Notes under the pieces: generated by a model
Database searches by the model: none
What the model was told of the DNA's origin: nothing
The model's input: the letters and a program-made list of their open reading frames with translations, nothing else
Translations under genes and position numbers: made by a program
NCBI GenBank assembly: GCA_046331625.1
Contig: JAXLQL010000016.1
Span: 62,001-126,000 of the forward strand
Origin: JAXLQL01 sp046331625
GTDB taxonomy: Bacteria; Acidobacteriota; Terriglobia; Bryobacterales; Bryobacteraceae
Reading direction: 5' to 3'
DNA: 64,000 nucleotides
Shown here: positions 46,038 to 55,284 of the stretch, piece after piece
Position numbering within the stretch: position 1 is the first letter of the stretch
Layout of the letters: the number at the start of each line of letters is the position of its first letter

Positions 46038-46968
46038 CTATCGGGGAGGCGGCGCGGTGGATGATTTCGCGGGCACGCCATCCACGGTGCGCGGCTCCAT
46101 CAACTCCGATCGCGTTCCATCGGGGTCGAAGAGATTCAACTGGCGTTTGCGGTTGATCCCGGTGCGGATCTCGAAGCGGCTCGTGTAACTCGGCTGCGGG
46201 GCGCGCCTGGAGCCACGCCTTGCTCTTCTCGATGTCAGGGACTTCGAGACACAAATGATGCGCCGAGCCGCGGGCTGTGGGCGCCGGGATCTGATCGTAG
46301 AGCATGAACTCCACGTAGCTGTCGCCGTCGGGGACTCGCATGTTCACCCAGTCGAGCACTTTATCGCTTCGGCTGCCGCGCCAGAATTCGCGAAAGCCGA
46401 GATCGTCGCGGTAGAACTTCATCGCGCGCTCGAGATCGCCCACCAGCACGCCCACATGCATCATGCGCGCGGAGACGCGCTCGGGCATGTACTTGCCCTT
46501 TTCGCGGATGCTCCATCCGCCCGGCATGTATTGCACGAACTCGACGCCGTGGCCATCGGGATCGTTCACGCTGAAGCTCAGGTTTTTGATGCGGCCGAGG
46601 TTGGGCTTGGCGGGCACCTTGTAGCCTTTCGACGCGAGATAGCGGCGCATGGCTTCGATGTTATCGGTCTCGAGCGAGATGTGGTTCAGGCGATCGGTGG
46701 CGGGCGCGGTTTCCGGGAAGATCTCGACGTACTGGCGGTCGTTCACTTTGATGAAGCTCATGGCGAGTCCCTTGCCGTCGGGCGAAGGGAGCGTGAAGGG
46801 TTCGCCGAAGCCGAGAAAGTCTTTGTAGAAGGCGCGGGCTTTGTCGAGGTCGTGCGCGAAGACGGCGATGTGGGCGACGCCGGTGATCTTGGGCCGTGGA
46901 TCGGCGGCGGAGCCAACGGCGGCTGCGAGTAGAAACGCAAGGACGATTCGCAAGGTGTTTCCTCTCAT
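46038..46968 (-). CDS. Exported VOC-superfamily (glyoxalase/dioxygenase-like) protein with C-terminal frameshift
   Basis: The start MRGNTLRIVLAFLLAAAVGSAADP (ATG 46968) is a signal peptide. Two vicinal-oxygen-chelate domains follow: GVAHIAVFAHDLDKARAFYKDFLGF to VNDPDGHGVEFVQY, then MMHVGVLVGDLERAMKFYRDDLGFREFW to HHLCLEVPDI. Near 46195 the frame breaks: the track frame runs on into the pseudogene, while the neighbouring frame gives the expected ending PSYTSRFEIRTGINRKRQLN, LFDPDGTRSELMEP and a stop at 46038-46040. Restoring GC (or CG) in GCAGCCGAG joins them. His/Glu metal-ligand positions are present, but the substrate is unknown. ATG 46968 overlaps the stop of the hydrolase gene by 4 bp. 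Confidence 0.8.
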
Positions 46969-47807
46969 GCCATCGCTTCGCTCACCCACTTCCGCAGCTT
47001 GCGCCGAAGCGGGATATCGCGCAGCGTCCAGGCATCGTTGTGATTTCGGAATGGCAGCGTGTGGATCTCGAACGGCGCCTTCACGCCCGTACCCGCCAAG
47101 TATTGCCGGATATCGTCAGTGGACCGCTCGTGGCAAATGAACTGCGGCCTGCCGTTCAAGCGGCGCAGCCGCTCGAGCGCTTCTTCGCGTTCGTTGGGCG
47201 AGATGTAGGGCCAGTTCCGCACACCGTCGTAGTGACTGTAGCAGAGGAACGCGCGCCATAGCGAAGCGACGCGGTCATCGCGGAGGCCGAGGAAGTTGCA
47301 GCCGATCGAGCCACGGGAAAAACCCGCGAGCAGCACGCGCTTCGAGTCGCCACCGAAGCGCTCGCACAGCATTTCAATCGCCTGCGCGCAGTAGGCGGTG
47401 GTGGCGGCGATGTCGCCCCACCAGGTGATCTGGTTCTTGCGCTCCCAGGTGTTGACGTAGGGCAGGCAGATCCAGAGGAAGCCCTTGCCACCGGAGAGTC
47501 CGTAGCCGAGGTTCGAGCCTTCGGGGACGCCCAGCGAGACGTCGCCGTATTCGTTGCGGTAGTTGCCGTTGCCCGCGTATTCGGCGACGATGGGGTAGCG
47601 GCCCTCCGGCTTCCAGTCCGAGGGCAGATAGAGCGCGTGATAGACCTGGGATCCCCGCCAGGCGGCGAGCGAGTGACGGACGCGGCGGCCAGCGGCGGGC
47701 TCGGCGTCGACCATGGGCGGCGTTTCGAGATCGGGCTTTACTGACCGGATGTCGGGGAAATCGGCAGGGGGCAGAAAGCCCGCCGCGAAAGCGCGACGGG
47801 TGATCAT
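46965..47807 (-). CDS. Alpha/beta-hydrolase with Tat-like signal
   Basis: The 280-residue protein begins MITRRAFAAGFLPPADFP, a twin-arginine-like export signal of reduced length. The core has YPIVAEYAGNGNYRNEYGD and the nucleophile elbow VLLAGFSRGSIGCNFLG (G-x-S-x-G), with HNDAW near the C-terminus supplying a likely catalytic His. It resembles feruloyl/acetyl-xylan-type esterases or phospholipase/carboxylesterase-like proteins, but the substrate is not evident. The stop overlaps the start of the VOC gene (ATGA), so the two are coupled; upstream is the HD-GYP/GGDEF gene only 9 bp away on the same strand. Confidence 0.82.
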   Translation of the reverse strand: MITRRAFAAGFLPPADFPDIRSVKPDLETPPMVDAEPAAGRRVRHSLAAWRGSQVYHALYLPSDWKPEGRYPIVAEYAGNGNYRNEYGDVSLGVPEGSNLGYGLSGGKGFLWICLPYVNTWERKNQITWWGDIAATTAYCAQAIEMLCERFGGDSKRVLLAGFSRGSIGCNFLGLRDDRVASLWRAFLCYSHYDGVRNWPYISPNEREEALERLRRLNGRPQFICHERSTDDIRQYLAGTGVKAPFEIHTLPFRNHNDAWTLRDIPLRRKLRKWVSEAMA

Positions 47808-47816
47808 TCCCCCATG

Positions 47817-50300
47817 TTAATGCTCTTGCGGGTTGGGAGTGGCTTGGCAGGTGGGCGGCGAAGCGAGTTGCGAGGCCAGCCCGAGAAGCGATGTGGAATT
47901 GCGGATCGCCTCTTTGCGCTCGGCTTTGTTCTTGTACATGCGGCGGTCGGCCACCACGAGCAGAGCCTCGGCGTCGCTCCCGTCGGCGGGGAAGTAGGCT
48001 TCGCCGGCGCTGAGGCCGACGATTTCCTCGCCGTGCAACTGGCGGCCGGCCTCGGTGGCGATGGCGGCGAGTTCGGAGATGCGCACTCGAATGTCGTCTG
48101 GCGTCATACCGGGAAACACGACCACAAACTCGTCGCCGCCCATGCGCGCGACATAGTCATACTCACGGCAGTGGTCGCGGAGCGCGGCGGCGATCTTCTG
48201 CAGGAGCTGGTTTCCGGCGAGGTGGCCGAAGCGGTCATTCACCTGTTTGAATCCGTCGAGGTCGCAGACCACCACGGCGAGTACGGTGCAATCGCGTTGG
48301 GCGCGCGCGAGCTCCTCGTGCAAGTGCATGAAGAGCGACCGCGCATTGGGCAGGCCGGTGAGGAAGTCAGTAGTGGCGGTGTTTTCGGCGCGCTCGATGC
48401 GCAGCGCGTTCTCCACGGCCATCGACAGCTTGGAGCTGACCGCGAGCAGAATGCGCAGTTCGTCTTTGGAGAAGGCGTCGCGCTCGGAACGGTAGAGCGT
48501 GACCACCCCGGCTACGCCTTGCCCGGCTTCGAGCGGCACGGCGAGCGCCGAGTGCAGGCTGCTGAATTTCGAGGGGTCGTTGAGGTAGCCCGGTTCCACT
48601 GACGGATTTCCGTTGATGATCGGCTTGCGATTCTCGGCCACCCATCCGGAGAGCCCCTGGCCCATCGGGATGCGGAGCGAGGAGAACAGGGCGTGATCGG
48701 CGCCGGTGACGAACTTGGGTTCGAGCGTGCCTTCGCCGAGCACATAGATGGCGAGCGCGTCGAACCGGACGATGGTCTGGAGCCGCGACGACATCATGGT
48801 GAGCGTTTCAGTGAGGCTCAGAGAACGGCCGAGGTCCTGCGCGAGTTCGAACAGAGTCTGCACTTCCTGGCGCGCTGCGGCGATCGAGCCGAGGAAATCG
48901 GGCTGCGTGCGGCCGGTAGGCAGCGTCTCGGCGGTCTTCTCGAATCCAGCCGCCGGTTCGGCTCCGCGGGAGATCTTTACGTCGGTGGAGAGCTTGGCGA
49001 GTTCGGTGAGTTTCGGCCCCTCGCGCGCCAGCCGTTCCCAGTCGCGATAGTGTGCGTCGAGCGCCGAGACCACGCTCGGATCGAACGCTTTTCCGCTCAG
49101 CTTGCGGACCTCGTTCATCGCCTCGTCGAGAGGAAGTGCGCGCCGGTATTGGCGGTCAGAGGCGAGCGCGTCGAGCGTATCCACGGCCGCGAGGATGCGA
49201 GCGCCGATTGGGATCTCCGCGCCCTGCAGGCCGTTGGGGTAGCCCGTACCATCCCACTTCTCGTGATGCGCAGCCACGATCGGAACCACTGGATAGGGAA
49301 ACTGCACGCGCTCGAGGATTTCCGCGCCGACGATCGGATGGATCTTCATCTTCTCGAACTCTTCCGGCGTCAACTTGCCGGGCTTCGAGACGATATGCTC
49401 GGGCACGGCCAGCTTGCCGATGTCGTGCAGGATCGAGGCGGCCTGGACGGCCTCGCGCTCGGCATGATCGAGCCCGAGCACCTTCGCCATCTCCACCGCG
49501 TAGACTTGCACACGCTGCAAATGGTCATGCGTAGTCTGGTCTTTGGCTTCGATCGCCAAGGCCAGAGCTTCGATGGTCCGCAAGTGGAGCGACGCCATCT
49601 GCTCCGCGTGGACCTTCTCCGATTCCAGGCGGCCCAGATACAAGTGATAAGACCGGTACACCACGTAGACCACCGGAAGCACCATCAGCGACGTCTGCCA
49701 TCCGATGGTGCGGCTGAGGAAGCTGAACAGATCGGCAGTTGTGGCTCCGAGCAGGTAGTAGGGGAAGCACCAGAAGTAGCAGTCGCGCCAGACGGCTTGC
49801 ACGGGCTTGTGCTCGGTGAGCGCGATGGCGCCCGCCACCGGACCCGTGTTCAGCACGAAGAAGACGATCGAAGAGAAGCCGAGGCGGATGGCGCTTTCGA
49901 AGTGAAGGTCTTCGAACAGCTTTGCATGGTAAACCTCGTGAGCGGCCACCGCTGCAAGGCACGTGCTCGAAACGTTGAACAACACCTGCTTCAGGCTGGG
50001 GCGAAGGCGCGCATGCCAGAAGCATTGCAAGATGGTGGCGCCACCTCCCACCACCACCGTCTCGCCTACCGACAGGCGAGTAACACACATCAGCACGAAC
50101 AGGAAGAACACCGACATCGATCCGGTCACGCCGGGGAGGCGCACTTTGAGCAGCGCCGCCAGCAGCGCCGTTGACAGGAAGAAGACGAACTGAGCCCCGT
50201 CAGCGGGCGTGAACTTGGGCAGCGCGTAGCAAAGCGACCACATCCCCGCCGCGATCACGGCGTAGATATAGAGCCGGGCTGTTGTAGATAGAGGGCGCAT
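47817..50300 (-). CDS. Membrane c-di-GMP signalling protein: MASE-like, HD-GYP, GAF and GGDEF domains
   Basis: This is an 827-residue protein. Seven or so membrane segments fill residues 1-220 (YIYAVIAAGMWSLCYAL, FVFFLSTALLAALL, MVLPVVYVVYRSYHLYL). HD-GYP follows (about 245-430) with HDIGKLAVPEHIVSKPGKLTP and HHEKWDGTGYPNGLQGAEIPIGARI, intact for c-di-GMP hydrolysis. A GAF domain spans about 460-620 (TLFELAQDLGRSLSLTETL; LRIPMGQGLSGWVAENRKPII). A GGDEF domain spans about 640-800 with the exact MGGDEFVVVF active site for c-di-GMP synthesis. Having both a cyclase and an HD-GYP phosphodiesterase in one protein is unusual; most dual proteins use EAL. The C-terminus ends in a short disordered tail. 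Confidence 0.93.
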   Translation of the reverse strand: MRPLSTTARLYIYAVIAAGMWSLCYALPKFTPADGAQFVFFLSTALLAALLKVRLPGVTGSMSVFFLFVLMCVTRLSVGETVVVGGGATILQCFWHARLRPSLKQVLFNVSSTCLAAVAAHEVYHAKLFEDLHFESAIRLGFSSIVFFVLNTGPVAGAIALTEHKPVQAVWRDCYFWCFPYYLLGATTADLFSFLSRTIGWQTSLMVLPVVYVVYRSYHLYLGRLESEKVHAEQMASLHLRTIEALALAIEAKDQTTHDHLQRVQVYAVEMAKVLGLDHAEREAVQAASILHDIGKLAVPEHIVSKPGKLTPEEFEKMKIHPIVGAEILERVQFPYPVVPIVAAHHEKWDGTGYPNGLQGAEIPIGARILAAVDTLDALASDRQYRRALPLDEAMNEVRKLSGKAFDPSVVSALDAHYRDWERLAREGPKLTELAKLSTDVKISRGAEPAAGFEKTAETLPTGRTQPDFLGSIAAARQEVQTLFELAQDLGRSLSLTETLTMMSSRLQTIVRFDALAIYVLGEGTLEPKFVTGADHALFSSLRIPMGQGLSGWVAENRKPIINGNPSVEPGYLNDPSKFSSLHSALAVPLEAGQGVAGVVTLYRSERDAFSKDELRILLAVSSKLSMAVENALRIERAENTATTDFLTGLPNARSLFMHLHEELARAQRDCTVLAVVVCDLDGFKQVNDRFGHLAGNQLLQKIAAALRDHCREYDYVARMGGDEFVVVFPGMTPDDIRVRISELAAIATEAGRQLHGEEIVGLSAGEAYFPADGSDAEALLVVADRRMYKNKAERKEAIRNSTSLLGLASQLASPPTCQATPNPQEH

Positions 50301-50406
50301 TCCGCCGTCTCTGAAGCTATCGGCAGGATATCTGCCTGACTTGAGAGAACTTAACGCGGTCTGGAACTACCTGCGACGCCCTCGGCCCGAAACACGCGAA
50401 ACGGCG

Positions 50407-50730
50407 TCAGCTCTTGGCTTTCGGAGCTACGAAATCGGGGGGCAGAGCCGAACCCGGACCGAAGAAGTAGTTCTCCATCTGCTCGATCAGGAATTCCTGC
50501 GCTTCTTTGGTACCGAGGTTCAGACGGTACTCGTTCATCAGCATCTTCATGTGTTCCACCCACATCTTCCAGGCGTCTTTCGAGACGTTCTCGAAAATTC
50601 TCTGGCCGAGGGGGTGGCCTTCGAACGGGACCTCATCGAGCCCAGCCATCTCGCGCTGGAACTTCACGCAGAAGACCTTGCGCTTGGGGGTCTCCTGAAT
50701 CTGGATCGGGGTCGGTCCGCTGCAGCCCAT
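50407..50730 (-). CDS. yggX: Fe(2+)-trafficking protein (YggX family)
   Basis: The 107 residues contain the complete YggX fold: KVFCVKFQREMAGLDEVPFEGHPLGQRIFENVSKDAWKMW, then HMKMLMNEYRLNLGTKEAQEFL and a final MENYFFG. The Cys in VFCVKF corresponds to the conserved Cys near the N-terminus of Escherichia coli YggX. The protein protects iron-sulfur clusters against oxidative damage and is cytoplasmic. An 18-residue N-terminal extension (MGCSGPTPIQIQETPKRK) precedes the usual start, so the true start may be later, although no other good start lies before VFCVKF. It sits between the c-di-GMP gene and asnB on the same strand. Confidence 0.9.
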   Translation of the reverse strand: MGCSGPTPIQIQETPKRKVFCVKFQREMAGLDEVPFEGHPLGQRIFENVSKDAWKMWVEHMKMLMNEYRLNLGTKEAQEFLIEQMENYFFGPGSALPPDFVAPKAKS

Positions 50731-50758
50731 GAATTCTCAGGATAACAGGGCGGCGCAA

Positions 50759-52762
50759 TCAGCGATGCGCACCCGCCAGCACCTTGGCCGGGGCGGGCAT
50801 GCGAAGCTGCTGATGGCGCATCGCATCGAGTGACAACTCCTCGCCCATCCACTGCGCCTTGCGGCCGGTGAAGAACAGGTCTCCCCAGATCTGGAAATTG
50901 AGTAGCCGCCAGATGCGGTCCGTTGCATCTTCGGTCGAGGCACGGTGCCGCTCGACGAGCTTGCCGAGTTTGGCCGTGTCGAAGTAAGCCGCGAGCAGTC
51001 CGCGAGGATCGGTCAGGTACTTCATCAGGAAGTCTGACCGCGATTCCGACAGCCAGCGCCGCAGCGGCGTGGGGAATCCCATCTTGGAGCGGTAGATGAT
51101 ATCGGCGGGAAGCAGGTCCTCAACCGCCTTCTTGAGCACGTACTTTCCCTTGTTGGGGAGCTTCAGCGAATCGGGCAGCCGCATGGCAAACTCGACGAAC
51201 GTGTGGTCGAGGAATGGAACGCGGCTTTCGATGGAGGCGGCCATGCTCATCTGGTCCTGCTTCATCAATAGCTCCACGAGATAAGTCTTGTGGTCGGCAA
51301 AAAGCAGGCGTGACAAAGTCGATTGTTGCGGGCCCGTGTTCCAGGCGTTCAGGAAACTCGCATACGGGGATTGACTCCCGATCAGCCGGGACTTGGCCAA
51401 ATCTTCGAGTTGATGCCCCGGGAATCCGCAGTAGAAGTTATCGAGATACATCGACTCGATGTCCGAGGTGCGGTAGAGGAACGTGTGCTGGAGCTTGCGC
51501 CGCAACGAAAGCGACGGCACCAGCGGCCCTTCGAGCGCGCGGCTCATCATGCCGCGCATGAAAGACGGCACCACCCCGTAAAAGCGCGAAGCCTGCTCGT
51601 TGATGAGATGGTAACGGTAGCGCTCGTAGCCGGCGAATAATTCGTCCGCACCTTCGCCGGTCAGCACAACTTTCACTTCGCTCTGGGCAAGCTTCGAAAG
51701 ATAGTAGAGCGGGATACTCGACGAAAAGCAGATCGGCTCGTCTTCGTGCCAGACCATCTTGGGAAGCGCCGTGAAGAACTCGTCGAAGCCGATGACGATC
51801 TCGTGGTGCTCGGTGCCGATCCGGTCGGCCACCTGGTGCGCCCACGTTAGTTCGCCGAACTCGGCTTCCTGGTAGCCCACCGAAAACGTCTTTACCGGAC
51901 CGCTGAATTCGCGCCGCAGGATGGCCGCGATCGCACTCGAATCGACGCCTCCGCTCAGGAACATGCCGAGCGGAACGTCCGCCATCAACCGCGAGCGCAC
52001 GCATTCTTCGAGCCGCAGCCGGCATTCCTTGACTGCCTCGGCCTCGGACCAAGTCTCGGGCTTTTCGAACAGCGGGGTTTCCCAGTATTGGTGCGTGGAA
52101 AGCTTGCATTGCGAACCTGCGCAGTCAAGCACCAGATAGTGTGCCGGCATCAATTTCTTGATGCCCTGGAAAAGCGTTTCTTCCGAGCTCACGAAGCCGA
52201 ACGTGAAATACTCGTTCAAGGCGGATTCGTTCAGTTTCGGCGCAATTTCCGGATGCTCGAACAGCGACTTGATTTCCGAGGCGAAGGCAAACAGCTTCCC
52301 GTCCCACCAATAGTAAAACGGTTTGATGCCGTGCCGGTCTCGGGCGCAGTAGAGACGCTTCTTCTTCTGGTCCCAAAGGGCCCAAGCGAACATCCCGTTG
52401 AACCGGGTGACTGCCTCCGGCCCGAATTGTTCGTAGCCGTGAACGATGACTTCCGTGTCACTACGGGTATGGAAGCGGTGTCCAGCCAGCAGGAGTTCCG
52501 GCCGCACCTGCATGTGATTGAAGATTTCGCCGTTATACGAGAGATGGACCGTGCCATCCTCGTTCGTCATCGGCTGTTTGCCGGTGGCGAGGTCAACGAT
52601 GCTCAGGCGGCGATGGCCGAGCCAAGCCAAGTCATCGTGGAAGTAGCCGAATTCGTCCGGTCCGCGATGCTCGATGACGTTTGCCATCCGTTCGAGCACG
52701 CGACTCTGCAGACCGGGGTCAACGCCCTTGCCTGCCGTTACGAAACCCGTGATCCCGCACAT
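50759..52762 (-). CDS. asnB: Asparagine synthetase, glutamine-hydrolysing
   Basis: At 667 residues this is an AsnB. MCGITGF provides the catalytic Cys2 of the class II glutamine amidotransferase domain, with RGPDEFGYFHDD, SYNGEIFNHMQVR and FNGMFAWALWD. The synthetase domain has the ATP-pyrophosphatase motif LSGGVDSSAIA and SVGYQEAEFGELTWA, and MKQDQMSMAASIESRVPFLDHTFVEFA. It makes asparagine from aspartate, or in polysaccharide clusters amidates a sugar or peptide carboxylate. The ATG (52760-52762) directly follows the stop of the upstream glycosyltransferase with no gap, so coupling to glycan synthesis is plausible. Confidence 0.95.
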   Translation of the reverse strand: MCGITGFVTAGKGVDPGLQSRVLERMANVIEHRGPDEFGYFHDDLAWLGHRRLSIVDLATGKQPMTNEDGTVHLSYNGEIFNHMQVRPELLLAGHRFHTRSDTEVIVHGYEQFGPEAVTRFNGMFAWALWDQKKKRLYCARDRHGIKPFYYWWDGKLFAFASEIKSLFEHPEIAPKLNESALNEYFTFGFVSSEETLFQGIKKLMPAHYLVLDCAGSQCKLSTHQYWETPLFEKPETWSEAEAVKECRLRLEECVRSRLMADVPLGMFLSGGVDSSAIAAILRREFSGPVKTFSVGYQEAEFGELTWAHQVADRIGTEHHEIVIGFDEFFTALPKMVWHEDEPICFSSSIPLYYLSKLAQSEVKVVLTGEGADELFAGYERYRYHLINEQASRFYGVVPSFMRGMMSRALEGPLVPSLSLRRKLQHTFLYRTSDIESMYLDNFYCGFPGHQLEDLAKSRLIGSQSPYASFLNAWNTGPQQSTLSRLLFADHKTYLVELLMKQDQMSMAASIESRVPFLDHTFVEFAMRLPDSLKLPNKGKYVLKKAVEDLLPADIIYRSKMGFPTPLRRWLSESRSDFLMKYLTDPRGLLAAYFDTAKLGKLVERHRASTEDATDRIWRLLNFQIWGDLFFTGRKAQWMGEELSLDAMRHQQLRMPAPAKVLAGAHR

Positions 52763-53965
52763 TCAGAACGCCTCGCCCGAGGGGGTTGGCTTCTTCCTCT
52801 CCGCTTCGTTGGCGGCACTCCTCTTTCCCTCGGTATTGCTGCGCTCAAGTATAGCAGCCGGAACGGGCTTTTTGGCTAAGAAAAACCAGAGTTTTGCATA
52901 CTCCGCCACCATACGCGGTAGGGAATACCCCTCGCAAGCGCGGGAGCGATTCCCCCGTGCGGCGGTATTTCTTACCCTACTGCTCATCGCCGCTTTGAGC
53001 GCCTCCACATACCGGATCCTATCTCCCGATGGCACGATCCACGGCTCGGCTCGCTCCAGAAGCGCCGCGCAGTCACCGACATCGGTGACAATGCAAGGCA
53101 GCCCGCAGGCCATCGCCTCGAGCTGGGCGTTCGAGGTCTGTTCCGTCACCGAAGACATAACGAATACATCGAAGGCGCGATACCAAGGCAGGGGATCGGC
53201 AGCGCGGCCGGGAAACAATACCCGTCCAGCGAGCCCGCGCTCGCGCACCCGAGCCTCGAGTTCGGGCCGTAGCCCGCCGTCGCCGACCAGGATCAGCCGG
53301 ACGTTCTCTATGGCGGCGTCGCCAAAGGCATCGATCAGGAGCGGCAGGTTCTTCTCGGGCCGGAGGCCGCCGGTGAAGCCGAAAACCACAGCCGAAGGAG
53401 GGATTCCGAGCTTCGCCCGCAGCTCGTCGTTCCGTCCGGGCGAAAAGCGATCGGTGTCGACGCCAGTTCGAATGAAGTGGAGCCGGGAAGAGGGCACCTG
53501 GAACTCATCGCGCGCCAGCGTCAAGAGTTTCTCGGAAACCACGACGGTCGCCTCGGCGCGGCGCAGCAGCAGACGGCGCATCCAGACACGGCGCGGGACC
53601 ATGCGTTCGGCCTCGTCGGGTCCGAAGCCGCATTCGTTGTGGATGAACTTGGCGCGCGCGCCCCACATGGCGCCGAGGAGCATGTCGGTTGCGCCCCAGT
53701 TGTAGGTGATGACGACATCGGGGTCGAGCGCCCGTTGCAAGCTGCGGAGGGCTCGCGGCCGGGATAGGGTACCGGACTCGGGAGGAGGGGCGGCGAAGCG
53801 GACTTCCAGCGATGGGTCGAGCGCGGACTCGGCCGAACGGTCGCCATCGAGAGGGAGGATGGTGTGGCGCAGGGCGGGTCCGATGGCGTTGATGAGCTTG
53901 GCCAAGCGGAGCTCGGTGCCGCCTGGTGCGAACCCGGGCAGCACGTGGAGAAGGTGTGGCGTCAC
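52763..53965 (-). CDS. Glycosyltransferase family 4
   Basis: This roughly 400-residue GT-B glycosyltransferase has HLLHVLPGFAPGGTELRLAKLINA (N-terminal donor/acceptor domain) and TRNDE-type spacing to the C-terminal domain FGFTGGLRPEKNLPLLIDAF. It also has VMSSVTEQTSNAQLEAMACGLPCIVTDVG with the E-x7-E motif. The start is GTG 53965, preceded by AAGGAG at 8-nt spacing; the frame stays open further upstream, but no ribosome site supports it. The stop is immediately followed by the asnB ATG. The C-terminus (about 40 residues of Arg/Lys/Pro) looks disordered. Donor and acceptor are unknown; with asnB it may form a short glycan-modification operon. Confidence 0.88.
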   Translation of the reverse strand: MTPHLLHVLPGFAPGGTELRLAKLINAIGPALRHTILPLDGDRSAESALDPSLEVRFAAPPPESGTLSRPRALRSLQRALDPDVVITYNWGATDMLLGAMWGARAKFIHNECGFGPDEAERMVPRRVWMRRLLLRRAEATVVVSEKLLTLARDEFQVPSSRLHFIRTGVDTDRFSPGRNDELRAKLGIPPSAVVFGFTGGLRPEKNLPLLIDAFGDAAIENVRLILVGDGGLRPELEARVRERGLAGRVLFPGRAADPLPWYRAFDVFVMSSVTEQTSNAQLEAMACGLPCIVTDVGDCAALLERAEPWIVPSGDRIRYVEALKAAMSSRVRNTAARGNRSRACEGYSLPRMVAEYAKLWFFLAKKPVPAAILERSNTEGKRSAANEAERKKPTPSGEAF

Positions 53966-54008
53966 ACGATCCACTCCTTCTATGGTCGCACGGAAGGGCG
54001 TGAAACCG

Positions 54009-55259
54009 TCAGCGCTTGCCCACGCAGTAGAGTGCCTTCTCCGTCCGCAGGAACAGGCGACCATCGCTCACCGCAATCGAGCTCAGCGTGTACTCACCCA
54101 TCGCATTCTCGGCGATCACCTCGAGCTTCGGCCCTGCCCGAAACACCGTCGTGGTGCCCTCTTCGTTCGTGATGTAGACTTTCCCGTCGGCCAGCACCGG
54201 CGACGAGCTGTAGATCCCGCCGCGGATGCGCTGCCCGCTGTAGACCTCTGCGCCCGACTTCGCGTCGAGGCACCAAACGATGCCGCGGTCGTTAGGCAGG
54301 TAGAGATACTTGCCGTCGGTGACGGGCGTGGGAACATCGGGTCCATTGGCGAAGCGCCACAGCACATGAGACTTGCTCACGTCCCCGCGGCCGCCCGCCT
54401 TGATCGCCAGGAACGGCTTCACGCGCGTGGGCGCATACACAATGCCGTCATGCACCAGGGACGAAGCAATGATGCGATAGAAGGGATCGTTGTCGGGATT
54501 CAAGCCTTCCACGCGCCACAACTCCTTGCCCGTGGCAGCGTCATGCCCGGTGACGCAGTCGCCGCCATTGAGCACGATCTCCTCGGAGTCTCCGTTCCTC
54601 AACAACTGCGGCGTCACGTAGGAATCCGGGGACTCGCGCTGCGCGGTGGTGGGCCGCTCTTGCCGCCAAATCGTCTTCCCCGTCTTGGCGTCGACCTTGA
54701 GCAGATAGGAAGGATCGTCGGTCTTCATCCCGTGCAGCACCGGCACGAACAACGCGCCTTTGTGGAGCAGCGGACTCGAAGCGTAGCCCCAGTTCAATCC
54801 GAACTTGCCGTAGTCCTTTTGGATGTCGCGCATCCAGAGCTCTTTGCCGTCGAAGTCGAAGGCTTTGAGGATCCCGAGTCCGGTCATGACCCAGACCGTC
54901 TTGCCATCGGTCACCGGCGACGGAGAGCTCATGTTTTGTTTGTTGATCTTGAAGTTGCCTGGAGCGATGGGCTTTTTCCAGCGAACGGAACCGTTGGATT
55001 TGTTGACCGCCCACAGTTCGAGGGTGTCCCCGTCGGCCACGTTGAGGAACACGAGATCGCCCCAGATCACGGGCGTTGCGCCACTGCGAGAAGGCAGGTC
55101 GAGCTTCCAGGCGATGTTCTCCGTGGGGGACCACTTGTCGGGCAGGCTGGTCTCGGTGGAGACGCCGTTACCGGCGGGTCCGCGCCACGAGGGCCAGTTC
55201 GCGGCGAACAAATTCACTGAGCACAGGGGAAGAGCGGCGAGGGCGATCAGGAGTCGCAT
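54009..55259 (-). CDS. PQQ-type beta-propeller repeat protein, exported
   Basis: The 416-residue protein has signal peptide MRLLIALAALPLCSVNLFA followed by NWPSWRGPAGNGVSTETSLPDKW, the common opening of acidobacterial PQQ-like or BamB-like proteins. Six or seven blades are marked by repeats of the type G-x-L-x-A-x-D..G..LW (GDTLELWAVNKSNGSVRWKK, GILKAFDFDGKELWMRD, YLLKVDAKTGKTIWRQE, DCVTGHDAATGKELWRVEG, GIVWCLDAKSGAEVYSGQR). There is no dedicated PQQ-dehydrogenase active site, so it is probably a binding or scaffold protein rather than an enzyme. The start at ATG 55259 is within a frame that extends upstream without a signal. It is divergent in function from, but on the same strand as, the aldose epimerase gene. 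Confidence 0.87.
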   Translation of the reverse strand: MRLLIALAALPLCSVNLFAANWPSWRGPAGNGVSTETSLPDKWSPTENIAWKLDLPSRSGATPVIWGDLVFLNVADGDTLELWAVNKSNGSVRWKKPIAPGNFKINKQNMSSPSPVTDGKTVWVMTGLGILKAFDFDGKELWMRDIQKDYGKFGLNWGYASSPLLHKGALFVPVLHGMKTDDPSYLLKVDAKTGKTIWRQERPTTAQRESPDSYVTPQLLRNGDSEEIVLNGGDCVTGHDAATGKELWRVEGLNPDNDPFYRIIASSLVHDGIVYAPTRVKPFLAIKAGGRGDVSKSHVLWRFANGPDVPTPVTDGKYLYLPNDRGIVWCLDAKSGAEVYSGQRIRGGIYSSSPVLADGKVYITNEEGTTTVFRAGPKLEVIAENAMGEYTLSSIAVSDGRLFLRTEKALYCVGKR

Positions 55260-55284
55260 AACGATGAGGATACTATGCTCGCTC

